Below, one piece after another: positions 1 through 7,090 of a DNA stretch of 64,000 nt. Position 1 is the first letter of the stretch. Every line of letters begins with the position of its first letter. The notes beneath the pieces were generated by a model. It saw nothing but the letters and a program-made list of their open reading frames with translations, was not told the DNA's origin and ran no database searches. Both the position numbers and the translations under genes were made by a program. The DNA is from Betaproteobacteria bacterium (GTDB lineage: Bacteria; Pseudomonadota; Gammaproteobacteria; Burkholderiales; SG8-41), in contig JAOTVX010000011.1 in assembly GCA_029863175.1 (NCBI GenBank), positions 16,804 through 80,803 of the forward strand, read 5' to 3'.

Positions 1-590
1 GCGAACGCGACTCCCTGCCCGATGGCGGCGAGTGTAAACGCGCTCGTCGCAGGGAGAAAGAACAGGGGGACGGTGTTGAGAAGCTGCCGCGTGGACACGT
101 AACCAAGGACGCGTTCCTCGGACCATCCCTGCTGGCGCAACTCGATGTGAGCGACATCGCCCCGGGGAAAATAGGCGAAGCGAGTCAGACGACCATCACT
201 GCGCGCGAGCCGAACAAAGGGGACCATGCCGGGCTTGGCGGCAAAGGCGGCGCTGAACAATCGTACTTTCATGCCCGTGTTTCTTCCCTTGTAGACGCGC
301 CGGACCTCGGCGAAATCGTCGGTCAGGAGAGTTCCACGGCCATTCGTGACGCGGATAATCTGGATCGTGTCGCCGAGGCGATCAATGCTCGGGACGTACC
401 CGAGGAGGTAAGGCTTGCGGAAAGGCCGTTTGGCCACGCGGTGCTCTCTCGTTTTTTTGGATGTCTTGCCGTACGGCTCGAGCCGTGTCCGGAGTTGCTG
501 CTTTTGGGGCCGATTGTCCAGCTTCACCGAAAGCCTGCAGTCCGAATCCGTCCGGCCGGAAACGTAGCGGAAGGAGCCTCCGATCAACAC
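1..590 (-). CDS. hypothetical protein, 3' end beyond the window
   Basis: An open reading frame runs on the minus strand from a GTG at 588-590 to the left window edge, about 196 codons without a stop; an in-frame TGA lies just upstream at 597-599. Two other GTG/TTG starts are possible, notably a GTG at 435-437. The translation has ordinary composition: a basic stretch (PYGKTSKKTREHR), then PYLLGYVPSIDRLGDTIQI, DDFAEVRRVYKG, and a hydrophobic stretch near the edge (VPLFFLPATSAFTLAAIG). I do not recognise the family. The plus-strand frame over the same DNA reads as an antisense shadow of this one. The hydrophobic stretch may be a membrane segment or hairpin, but the protein is cut there. Confidence 0.55.
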   Translation of the reverse strand, partial: MLIGGSFRYVSGRTDSDCRLSVKLDNRPQKQQLRTRLEPYGKTSKKTREHRVAKRPFRKPYLLGYVPSIDRLGDTIQIIRVTNGRGTLLTDDFAEVRRVYKGRNTGMKVRLFSAAFAAKPGMVPFVRLARSDGRLTRFAYFPRGDVAHIELRQQGWSEERVLGYVSTRQLLNTVPLFFLPATSAFTLAAIGQGVAF

Positions 591-900
591 CGCGTTTCAC
601 CTGAACACAAAAAAGTAGCGGCGGGAAAAGAAGCTTCGTTCCTCATTGCCCAAGAATATGCTACACCAACGGATGACTTTGGTGACCCAGCAAAAGATAG
701 TGTTTGATCGCCTAGTTTTGGACTACTCGTTATAGTTTAAGAGTACTAGTAACGAATAGGACACCGCGCGAGCCGGAAATTCCTCCCCCGTCGCCAGCTA
801 GGGCCGCGGTCGAGGACACGGCGTCGCAGCTGAGCAAAACCGATTCGGACGCTCATCATTTTGCCGCACACGATCCGACTTCTCGCGCGAGGCGGACTGC
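591..900. other. intergenic stretch, AT-rich centre
   Basis: No convincing gene is seen between the left-edge minus-strand gene and the GIY-YIG-like gene. Bases 700-765 are much more AT-rich than the surroundings (TTATAGTTTAAGAGTACTAG), which suits a promoter region, but no clear paired -35/-10 boxes could be assigned. Confidence 0.4.
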
Positions 901-1236
901 ATGCCGAAGAAAACGTCCCGATACCACCACAATGTCTACGTCATCGAGCTCGACAAGGCGGTGCTGAAGGAACCGAAGTTCAAGCGGGCGAATTCGGAGT
1001 ACGATCCCGCCAAGCCCTGTGTGTACGTCGGGATGACCGGGCTCACGGTGCAACAGCGCTTCGCCAATCACAGGAGGGGTATCAAATCGAACCGCTTCGC
1101 GCATCAATACGGCATCCGCCTGCTGCCGGAGCTCTACGAATGCTTCAATCCCATGCCGTACGAGGGCGCGCGCGAGATGGAAGTCGAGCTGGCGGTGGGG
1201 TTGAGGGAGGAAGGGTATGGAGTGTGGCAGGGATAG
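901..1236 (+). CDS. GIY-YIG-like nuclease-fold small protein
   Basis: This 111-residue protein begins MPKKTSRYHHNVYVIELD and contains KPCVYVGMTGLTVQQRFANH at about residues 37-56. That pattern is typical of the GIY-YIG fold: paired short strands ending in a Tyr (YVIEL...VYVGMT) followed by an Arg-containing helix (QQRFANH). The end ELYECFNPMPYEGAREMEVELAVGLREEGYGVWQG supplies a possible acidic residue. Stand-alone proteins of this size are usually annotated as hypothetical or GIY-YIG nuclease family, and no substrate is known. The ATG at 901 is the first good start. A short-word repeat array begins just after the stop codon. Confidence 0.7.
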   Translation: MPKKTSRYHHNVYVIELDKAVLKEPKFKRANSEYDPAKPCVYVGMTGLTVQQRFANHRRGIKSNRFAHQYGIRLLPELYECFNPMPYEGAREMEVELAVGLREEGYGVWQG

Positions 1237-1243
1237 GTCCGTG

Positions 1244-1340
1244 ACCAGTGGCGGGGGACCGCTGCCGGGTGACGGATGAGGAGTGATGAGTAACGGGTGA
1301 CGGAGTGGTGAGGCGATGAGGTGATGAGGTGATGAACGAG
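1244..1340. repeat. short-word repeat array (GTGACGG / GGTGATGA)
   Basis: The spacer reads as repeated words: GTGACCAGTGG, GGGTGACGGATGAG, GAGTGATGAGTAACGGGTGACGG, then GATGAGGTGATGAGGTGATG. It runs into the first possible start codon of the next gene, so the array supplies both that ATG and its GAGGTG ribosome-binding sequence. Confidence 0.8.
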
Positions 1341-1355
1341 GTGATGGTGTTAGGC

Positions 1356-2144
1356 ATGCGTAAGCTTCGCGTCTTATCGCTTCTCGCGAATCCGTTGCGA
1401 CGAGTTGCCTGGAGCGCGGCCAGCCTTGTCGCCCTCCTCGCGCTGTGCGCGTGCACGCTGATCACGCCGCGCGCGAATGTACCCTATATGGAGCGGCCGT
1501 CGCCGAACTTCGATAAGCGGCGGCCTAACTTCGTGATCATCCACCACACGAGCAATGACGGAGCGGAGCACGCGCTATCGACGCTGACCGACTCGCTGCG
1601 CCGGGTGAGCGCGCATTACCTGATCGCGCGCGACGGTACGATCTACTACCTGGTGGACGAGATGGCGCGCGCGTGGCATGCCGGGGAGTCGTACTGGGGC
1701 GGCAGCCGCGACCTCAACTCGGCCTCGATCGGAATCGAGCTCGACAACAACGGCGACGAACCCTTTACCGAACCACAGATCGAGTCGTTGCTGATGCTGC
1801 TCGCGGACCTCAAGGAACGCTACAAGATCCCGACGGCGAATTTTCTCGGTCACGGTGATGTCGCGACCGGGCGCAAGACCGATCCGAGCGGGCACTTTCC
1901 GTGGAAGCGGCTTGCCGAGCGCGGCTTCGGCCTGTGGTGCGAGCCGCCGTATCCACCGGTTAGCGAGGAGATCGATGCCGCCACGCTGCTCGCGGCCGTC
2001 GGCTACGACACCTGGGATCTCGATGCGGCACTCGCCGCCTTCAAACGGCATTTCGTGCCAGAGGATGCGTCAGACGAGGTAACCGCGGAACATCGGGCGT
2101 TGATGAATTGCCTGGTGGCCAAGAAAACCAGTGATGAGCGATGA
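1356..2144 (+). CDS. N-acetylmuramoyl-L-alanine amidase, lipoprotein (Amidase_2 family)
   Basis: The protein belongs to the zinc-dependent T7-lysozyme/AmpD/AmiD amidase family (PF01510), which cuts the amide bond between MurNAc and the peptide stem. After a basic N-terminus and hydrophobic segment it has a lipobox (LCAC), so it is probably a lipoprotein anchored in the envelope, like E. coli AmiD. Likely zinc ligands are the His of VIIHHTSN, the His of NFLGHGDV and the Asp of GRKTDPSGHF; the Glu of IGIELDN and the Lys of GRKTDP match the catalytic pair. I chose the ATG at 1356; ATGs at 1329 and 1332 add nine residues encoded wholly by the upstream repeat array. The C-terminus (KKTSDER) and stop run into the next array. 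Confidence 0.88.
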   Translation: MRKLRVLSLLANPLRRVAWSAASLVALLALCACTLITPRANVPYMERPSPNFDKRRPNFVIIHHTSNDGAEHALSTLTDSLRRVSAHYLIARDGTIYYLVDEMARAWHAGESYWGGSRDLNSASIGIELDNNGDEPFTEPQIESLLMLLADLKERYKIPTANFLGHGDVATGRKTDPSGHFPWKRLAERGFGLWCEPPYPPVSEEIDAATLLAAVGYDTWDLDAALAAFKRHFVPEDASDEVTAEHRALMNCLVAKKTSDER

Positions 2145-2207
2145 GTGACGTGGGTTTTGCTGCATCACCCGTCACCCGTCACCCGTCACCCGTCACCCGT
2201 CACGCTC
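2125..2207. repeat. short-word repeat with inverted arms (GTGATGAG ... TCACCCG x4)
   Basis: The left arm (AGTGATGAGCGATGAGTGAC) overlaps the amidase stop codon. The right arm is four to five tandem TCACCCG units at about 2165-2200 and overlaps the 3' end of the convergent hdrB-like gene. The arms are roughly complementary, so either transcript could fold into a hairpin here, possibly serving as a shared terminator. Confidence 0.8.
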
Positions 2208-3076
2208 CCTTCGTTGGGGTCTGACCTGGGCTTCGGATCCAGGCCCAAAGGCCGCTTCACGAGTTCAGGCAGCAGCGCGCGCTCGAAGAACTGGACGCCG
2301 ACCTGCTCGATGCGTTTCTTCCCGATCACCGCACCGGCATTAGGGCCCGCCTTTTTCCAGGCCTTGTATTCATCTTCATACTGCAGCCCCATCGATTGCG
2401 CCAGCAGCTGAACGTAGTTGAAGGTCTTTGTGTTCGCGTGGGGTTCCAGCCCGCAGAGCTCGCGATAGCACTGGTGATAGACCGTAACGACTGCGTCAGC
2501 GCGGTGCACGGCGACGAGCCGCAGGGTTTCGCGAATCATGTCCTCCATTGCCGCGGGAACCGAGGAGAGCGACGCGCACATATAGCCCGGTGCGGCGTAG
2601 CCATCCTCGACCACCTCGACGCCCGGGATGAGGCGGAGAAGCTCCGGCACCCGGGCGTTGACCGCTACTTTGTCGTTGAAACCGAGATGCTTGTGCAAAA
2701 GGATGCGCATCGGCACGGGGTGCTTGAGCAGCGCAGACAACGCCGCGCGGTGCTCGTAGAGCGTGTCGACAAAATAGGTCAGCCCGAATTCAGGACGGTA
2801 GGCCTGGCCCATGAACCCGTTCATGTGCGCGTGGCACGACGGGCACCAGGCCACAACGCGCGCGCGATGCAGGTCATTGAACTTCGTCACCGTGCGGCGT
2901 GCCATGCCGTCCGCGGCGGCCTGGTTGGCGTCCTTGACGCTGCCGCAGCAATAGTCCGGCCCGCCCGCCGGCCGCGCGTCGATGCCGAGGAGGCGCAGGA
3001 TGTCGAGGCAGCTGTGGATGATGTCGCCGTGCCGCAACACGTTGCAGCCGTACCAGAAGATGATCTTTTCGCTCAT
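2186..3076 (-). CDS. heterodisulfide reductase subunit B-like (CCG-domain) Fe-S protein
   Basis: The protein has two cysteine-rich CCG-type domains, as in HdrB, GlpC and glycolate oxidase GlcF. The first motif is complete: C11, C43-C44 and C78-x2-C81 (FWYGCNVLR, PDYCCGSVK, AWCPSCHAH), the pattern that binds a noncubane Fe-S cluster in HdrB. The second is degenerate: HKHLGFN, APGYMCAS and VYHQCYREL keep single cysteines only. The start is the ATG at 3074-3076, preceded by GAGG; an upstream start at 3115 lies in the intergenic palindrome. It lies 53 bases downstream of the HdrC-like gene and presumably forms a cytoplasmic electron-transfer pair with it. No flavin (HdrA) or membrane partner is adjacent. 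The last residues (VTGDG) come from a repeat array. Confidence 0.85.
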   Translation of the reverse strand: MSEKIIFWYGCNVLRHGDIIHSCLDILRLLGIDARPAGGPDYCCGSVKDANQAAADGMARRTVTKFNDLHRARVVAWCPSCHAHMNGFMGQAYRPEFGLTYFVDTLYEHRAALSALLKHPVPMRILLHKHLGFNDKVAVNARVPELLRLIPGVEVVEDGYAAPGYMCASLSSVPAAMEDMIRETLRLVAVHRADAVVTVYHQCYRELCGLEPHANTKTFNYVQLLAQSMGLQYEDEYKAWKKAGPNAGAVIGKKRIEQVGVQFFERALLPELVKRPLGLDPKPRSDPNEGSVTGDG

Positions 3077-3100
3077 GGAGTGCCTCTGTCGCTCGCTACA

Positions 3101-3130
3101 GGAATCTCTGCACAAGTGTGCAGAGATTCC
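3101..3130. repeat. perfect palindrome between the hdrC-like stop and hdrB-like start
   Basis: GGAATCTCTGCACA (3101-3114) is repeated as its exact reverse complement at 3117-3130 with only AG between. Read on the gene strand, the palindrome starts inside the TAG stop codon of the hdrC-like gene (TAGGAATC...). There is no T-run, so it looks more like a mobile palindromic unit or mRNA-stabilising hairpin than a Rho-independent terminator. Confidence 0.85.
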
Positions 3131-3606
3131 TACATCCAGTCCCGGATCTCGTCTTCCGTCAACTGCAGATTCGCGAAGGCGCGGACGCGGTCGAAATAAT
3201 CGCGATCGTCGCGAACCGGAATTCTTCGCGGGCCGCCCAGGCCGCCGGAAGCGATCATGCGCGCGATGCGCATCATCATTTTCGGATCGACGTTATCGGG
3301 ACAAGCCGGAACGCACGAGCCGCTGCGCACGCACACGGACGCCCAGGCGAGTGCTTCGGGGCTTCCTTCGCCACCGCTCAACAGCCCAAGGACGCCCGTC
3401 GCCACTGCCTTCGAATCCGCACCGGGAAGCTGCGGGCTGTAACGCGTCATCGGGCACGCCTCGAAGCACTTTCCACATTTCGTGCAAGCGCCGAGGATCC
3501 GCTCCGTTTCCTTGCGGAGGAACTCTTGCAGCGCACCGGTCGGCATTGCCTGTCTGCCCATATGCCAACTCATCTCATCGTGAATTTGCTGTCTTAAGTG
3601 TCGCAC
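3130..3606 (-). CDS. heterodisulfide reductase subunit C-like 4Fe-4S protein
   Basis: This 158-residue protein has two ferredoxin-type motifs. The first, C41-TKCGKCFEACP, is a full C-x2-C-x2-C-x3-CP set for a [4Fe-4S] cluster. The second reads CVRSGSCVPACP, where the second ligand position is Ser instead of Cys, so that cluster may be [3Fe-4S] or use Ser. The arrangement is that of HdrC and related subunits which pass electrons to the CCG subunit encoded just downstream. The start is uncertain; ATGs also occur at residues 12, 16 and 21. A physiological partner cannot be read from the neighbourhood. Confidence 0.83.
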   Translation of the reverse strand: MRHLRQQIHDEMSWHMGRQAMPTGALQEFLRKETERILGACTKCGKCFEACPMTRYSPQLPGADSKAVATGVLGLLSGGEGSPEALAWASVCVRSGSCVPACPDNVDPKMMMRIARMIASGGLGGPRRIPVRDDRDYFDRVRAFANLQLTEDEIRDWM

Positions 3607-3728
3607 AGAAAGGGGCCCACCCCCAATGAGTGCGATGGCCTACTTGCCTCCACTCGGACACCTCCGTCATTATTGCTTTCTGTTAAAGCGCTGCCATGGC
3701 CCGGATGGGCCAGGACGAGGACGGCCCC

Positions 3729-4826
3729 ATGAGTGTTCCACCGACGCCTTCCGAGGGCGATCGCCAGTTCATCAATCGCACGGTCGAGGCGGCGATCCGC
3801 ATTGGCGTTCTTGCGGCCCTGGCAGTCTGGTGCTTCGATATCGCGCGGCCGTTCCTGGTGCCGCTCGTCTGGGGCGTGATCATCGCGGTGGCCACCTACC
3901 CTGCTTACCGAGGGCTCGAGGCACGTCTGGGCGAGCGCCGCATATTGGCGGCCGTGTTGTTCACGATCCTCATGATCGTCGTGGTTGCGGTGCCTTCGGC
4001 CATGCTCGGTGATTCGATGGCGAGCGGTGCGCGGGAAGCGGCCCGTGCTTTCCAGGCGGGGAGCCTCGAGATCCCGCCGCCGCCCGAGCGCGTGAAATCG
4101 TGGCCCTTCGTAGGCGAGTCTTTGTACTCTTTCTGGCAGCTCGCTTCGGAGAACATCGTGGAGGCCGCGCGCGAGCTGAGTCCCTGGCTCAAGACTTCGG
4201 GCAAATGGCTGCTGGGCGCCGCAGCCGGCGCCGGGATCGCAGCGCTGCAGTTCCTGTTGGCTATTATCATCGCCGGTGCGCTCCTCGCGCACGCGGAAGG
4301 CGGTGGTCGCGCGATGCGCACCATAGCGCAGCGGCTGGCACCCGAGCGCGGGTTGAGCTACTCGGAAGTGGCGGAGCAGACCGTACGCAGCGTGGCGCTT
4401 GGCATTCTTGGCGTCGCGCTGCTCCAGGGCCTGCTCGCGGGGATCGGTTTCCTCGTTGCCGGCGTGCCGGGTGCGGGGCTGCTCACGCTGGTATGTATCG
4501 TGCTCGGCGTCATCCAGGTCGGCGTGGCGATCGTGCTAATCCCGGTCGTGATCTATCTCTTCTCCACGGCCGAGACCTTTACCGCCGTTGCGTTCCTGGT
4601 GTACGCGATCCTGGTTGCCCCCTTGGATAACATTCTTAAGCCGATCCTGCTTGGGCGCGGCGTCAAGGTGCCGATGGTAGTGGTGTTCATCGGGGCCATC
4701 GGCGGTTTCATCAATGCCGGCATCGTTGGCCTCTTCATCGGCGCGGTTGTCTTCACGCTGGGTTACGGCCTGTTCCTTGCCTGGCTTAACCCCGAGCCGC
4801 AGCCAGCAGCGCCAGAGTCGAAATAG
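3729..4826 (+). CDS. AI-2E family transporter (PerM/YdiK type)
   Basis: This is an integral membrane protein of about 365 residues with the usual layout of the PF01594 family: two or three N-terminal membrane segments (RIGVLAALAVWCFDIARPFL, WGVIIAVATYPAY, LAAVLFTILMIVVVAVP), a soluble middle, then a cluster of C-terminal segments with the PLDNILKPILLGRG motif. The family name comes from AI-2 export by one member, but most members are uncharacterised permeases, so the substrate is unknown. The ATG at 3729 follows GAGG at a suitable distance; an upstream ATG at 3696 would add 11 residues. It stands alone and is followed by an inverted repeat element. Confidence 0.87.
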   Translation: MSVPPTPSEGDRQFINRTVEAAIRIGVLAALAVWCFDIARPFLVPLVWGVIIAVATYPAYRGLEARLGERRILAAVLFTILMIVVVAVPSAMLGDSMASGAREAARAFQAGSLEIPPPPERVKSWPFVGESLYSFWQLASENIVEAARELSPWLKTSGKWLLGAAAGAGIAALQFLLAIIIAGALLAHAEGGGRAMRTIAQRLAPERGLSYSEVAEQTVRSVALGILGVALLQGLLAGIGFLVAGVPGAGLLTLVCIVLGVIQVGVAIVLIPVVIYLFSTAETFTAVAFLVYAILVAPLDNILKPILLGRGVKVPMVVVFIGAIGGFINAGIVGLFIGAVVFTLGYGLFLAWLNPEPQPAAPESK

Positions 4827-4884
4827 CTTTTTGAGCCGCGTTGATTAGCGGCCTCACGCTATTGACTCGTAACCAATCGCTAGA

Positions 4885-5035
4885 AACGATCTCAGAGACA
4901 GCACAACCACGGAAACACACGGAAATTGTTGTTCCGCTAAAGCGCACTTTAGGGTTCAGGTCTTCGTCAGTTTAATTCCGTGTGATTCCGTGTTTAATGA
5001 TCTTCTGGTTTCACGGGTTTTTTTGAGACCCTAGT
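4885..5035. repeat. CCACGGAA/TTCCGTG inverted intergenic element, copy 1
   Basis: The left end reads CACAACCACGGAAACACACG and the right part TTCCGTGTGATTCCGTG, which are near reverse complements. Between them lie TTGTTGTTCCGCTAAAGCGC and TTCAGGTCTTCGTC, followed by TTTCACGG. The same order of blocks recurs near 25325, 27590 and 35665. No reading frame is conserved in it. It fills most of the spacer between the AI-2E exporter and the TAXI protein. Confidence 0.85.
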
Positions 5036-5070
5036 CACTAGACACGCGGTTCTCGAGTAGACTTGGCGGC

Positions 5071-6447
5071 ATGAGCACGGATCCTTTATCCCGGAAGAAT
5101 TTCCTCGAACGCTGGCTGCTGCGCCTGTTCCATAGCGGGAGCGAAACCGAGGAGGTGGCGTTCAGGGAGTTCGTGCTGGTCGCCGCCGTCGCGCTGCTGA
5201 TCATCGGGCTTGCCTTCTGGATAGCGTTTCGCTTCGTGCGTCCGGCGCCGCCGCATGATTTCGTGATGTCAACCGGAAGCGACAGCGGCGCCTACCATGC
5301 GTATGGCGAGCGCTATTCGGAGCTGCTGGCGCGCGACAAGCTCAAGGTGACGGTGCGAACGTCTTCCGGATCGGTGGAGAACTTGCGCCGGCTGGCGGAT
5401 GACAAATCGGGTGTGAGCGTGGCGTTCGTCCAGGGAGGCGTCGGCAACGCCACGGAGTATCCGAATCTTGTCACGCTGGCTGCTCTCTACTATGAGCCGC
5501 TTTGGGTCTTCTACCGGGGCGAGCGCGAGTTGACGCTCCTGTCTGCGCTCGTCGACAAGCGCGTTGCTATCGGCCCGGAAGGCAGCGGAACGCGTGCGCT
5601 CGCACTCGCTCTGGCCGCGGCGAGCAAGATAACCGATAGGGCCAAAAGCTTTCTCCCGCTCGGCGGCGCGGAGGCCGCCGCCGCCCTGATCAAGGGCGAG
5701 GTCGACGCGGCGCTTTTTGTTGCAGGACCGGATGCCCCGGTCGTGCAGCAGCTATTGCGCGCCGAGGGCGTGCGCCTGATGAGCCTGGATCATGCTGAGG
5801 CGCTTTCGCGGCGCTTTCCCTACCTCGCGAGGGTATCGCTGCCGCGGGGCGGGATCGACATCGCTGACGACATACCACCGCGCGAGGTCACGCTCGTGGC
5901 AACCACCGCCTATCTCGTTGCGCGCGACGACTTCCATCCGGCGCTGGTGTCAGTTCTGCTGCAGGCGGTCGCCCGCGTCCACCGTGTGGGTGGCGTGTTT
6001 TATCGTCCCGGAGAATTCCCGGCCGCGCGCGACGGCGATTTCCCGCTGAGCGAGGACGCGCGGCGCTATTTCACCTCTGGCCCGCCGTTCCTGCAACGCT
6101 ACATGCCGTTCTGGGTGGCGAACCTGATCCAGCGGCTGCTCGTGTTGCTGGTGCCGCTGATCGCGGTGGTGATTCCGGTGATGCGCATCTTCCCCGGTGT
6201 CTACAAATGGCGGGTGCGCAGGCGCGTCTTCCGCTGGTACCACGCGCTGCGGGCGGTGGAAGCCGAAACGGCAAAGAATCCCGCGCCGGAGCGCGCTCGT
6301 GAATTGCTCGTGCAGATCGATACGATCCAGGACGGCGTCAGCCGCACGCGCGTGCCGCTCGCGTATTCAGACTACGCTTACAACCTGAAACTGCACATCG
6401 ATATGGTGCGCACGCAGCTCGAGCGCCGCGCGCGTAGCGGAACCTGA
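5071..6447 (+). CDS. membrane-anchored TAXI-family solute-binding protein
   Basis: Residues of the N-terminus (about 28-53) form a membrane anchor, followed by a TAXI-type periplasmic binding domain with the typical opening MSTGSDSGAYHAYGERYSEL and the motif AIGPEGSGTRALALAL. A second hydrophobic segment near residue 350 (LLVLLVPLIAVVIPVMRIF) is followed by a cytoplasmic basic tail. TAXI proteins usually feed TRAP transporters with fused DctQM permeases, but no permease gene lies nearby, and the double anchor makes a freely diffusing receptor unlikely. It may be a sensor or an orphan receptor. Confidence 0.82.
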   Translation: MSTDPLSRKNFLERWLLRLFHSGSETEEVAFREFVLVAAVALLIIGLAFWIAFRFVRPAPPHDFVMSTGSDSGAYHAYGERYSELLARDKLKVTVRTSSGSVENLRRLADDKSGVSVAFVQGGVGNATEYPNLVTLAALYYEPLWVFYRGERELTLLSALVDKRVAIGPEGSGTRALALALAAASKITDRAKSFLPLGGAEAAAALIKGEVDAALFVAGPDAPVVQQLLRAEGVRLMSLDHAEALSRRFPYLARVSLPRGGIDIADDIPPREVTLVATTAYLVARDDFHPALVSVLLQAVARVHRVGGVFYRPGEFPAARDGDFPLSEDARRYFTSGPPFLQRYMPFWVANLIQRLLVLLVPLIAVVIPVMRIFPGVYKWRVRRRVFRWYHALRAVEAETAKNPAPERARELLVQIDTIQDGVSRTRVPLAYSDYAYNLKLHIDMVRTQLERRARSGT

Positions 6448-6487
6448 CAACGCCGCTTCGCGAACGACGAGGCTGGTGACCGGGGAT

Positions 6488-6560
6488 TAGCGCTGAAGAA
6501 GTGATGAGTGACGGGTGAGGCTAGGTTGGAATCAACCGAGTCCATTCACCATTCACAGCT
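6488..6560. repeat. short-word repeat (GTGATGAGTGACGGGTGAGG ... TTCACCATTCAC)
   Basis: GTGATGAGTGACGGGTGAGG is followed about 30 bases later by CATTCACCATTCACAG, giving an imperfect inverted repeat between two convergent genes. No T-run follows it. Confidence 0.65.
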
Positions 6561-6632
6561 GCGGCTGATATTCTTGATTTTGTTACGCGCCCCTAGTGCC
6601 GAGCCTCGGTCCGCCCGGCTCGCTGTCTGGGG

Positions 6633-6986
6633 CTAGCCGAGCCCGAGAAGCTCAACCTCAAAGACTAGCGTCGCGTTTGGCGGAATGACGCTGCCGGCGC
6701 CGCGCGCGCCATAGCCCAGCGCAGGCGGAATGGTGAGCTTGCGCTTGCCGCCTACCATCATGCCCGCGACGCCCTCGTCCCAACCCCTGATCACGTTGCC
6801 GCCGCCAAGCGGAAAGACGAAAGGATCGTTGCGGTCCTTGCTCGAATCGAATTTCGTCCCATCGGTGAGCCAGCCGGTGTAGTGCACCCGGACACTCTGG
6901 CCGGCGGCAGCAACCGCGCCATCGCCGACAATCAATTCCTCGATGACGAGGCCGGTGGTAGTGGTAGTGGTGGTGGTGGAAGCCAT
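6633..6986 (-). CDS. FKBP-type peptidyl-prolyl cis-trans isomerase
   Basis: This 117-residue single-domain FKBP catalyses cis-trans isomerisation of Xaa-Pro bonds. Conserved pieces include [16 protein letters not shown], the Phe/Trp pocket residues ([18 protein letters not shown]), [14 protein letters not shown] and [14 protein letters not shown]. There is no signal peptide, so it is cytoplasmic. The N-terminus is odd: MAS followed by eight Thr encoded by a run of ACC/ACT codons, which looks like a small trinucleotide expansion. The ATG follows the sequence AAAAGGATTGCC. Confidence 0.92.
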   Translation of the reverse strand: MASTTTTTTTTGLVIEELIVGDGAVAAAGQSVRVHYTGWLTDGTKFDSSKDRNDPFVFPLGGGNVIRGWDEGVAGMMVGGKRKLTIPPALGYGARGAGSVIPPNATLVFEVELLGLG

Positions 6987-7033
6987 GGCAATCCTTTTAA
7001 ATTTTGATACAGGGAATAGGAAAAATAAAATCT

Positions 7034-7083
7034 AATGACTCGTCACTCGTCACTCGTCACTCGTCACTCGTCACTCGTCACGC
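7034..7083. repeat. heptamer array, six TCACTCG units
   Basis: About six tandem copies of TCACTCG begin near 7034 and end at TCACGCCG next to the gshA stop codon. On the gshA strand this reads CGTGACGAGTGACGAG. No complementary arm is nearby, unlike other arrays in the window. Confidence 0.9.
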
Positions 7084-7090
7084 CGTTCTG

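Noticed and set aside
147..707. Plus-strand frame of 186 codons at the left edge
   Set aside because: The minus-strand frame over the same bases has better composition and coherent hydrophobic and charged blocks; the plus-strand frame reads as its antisense shadow.
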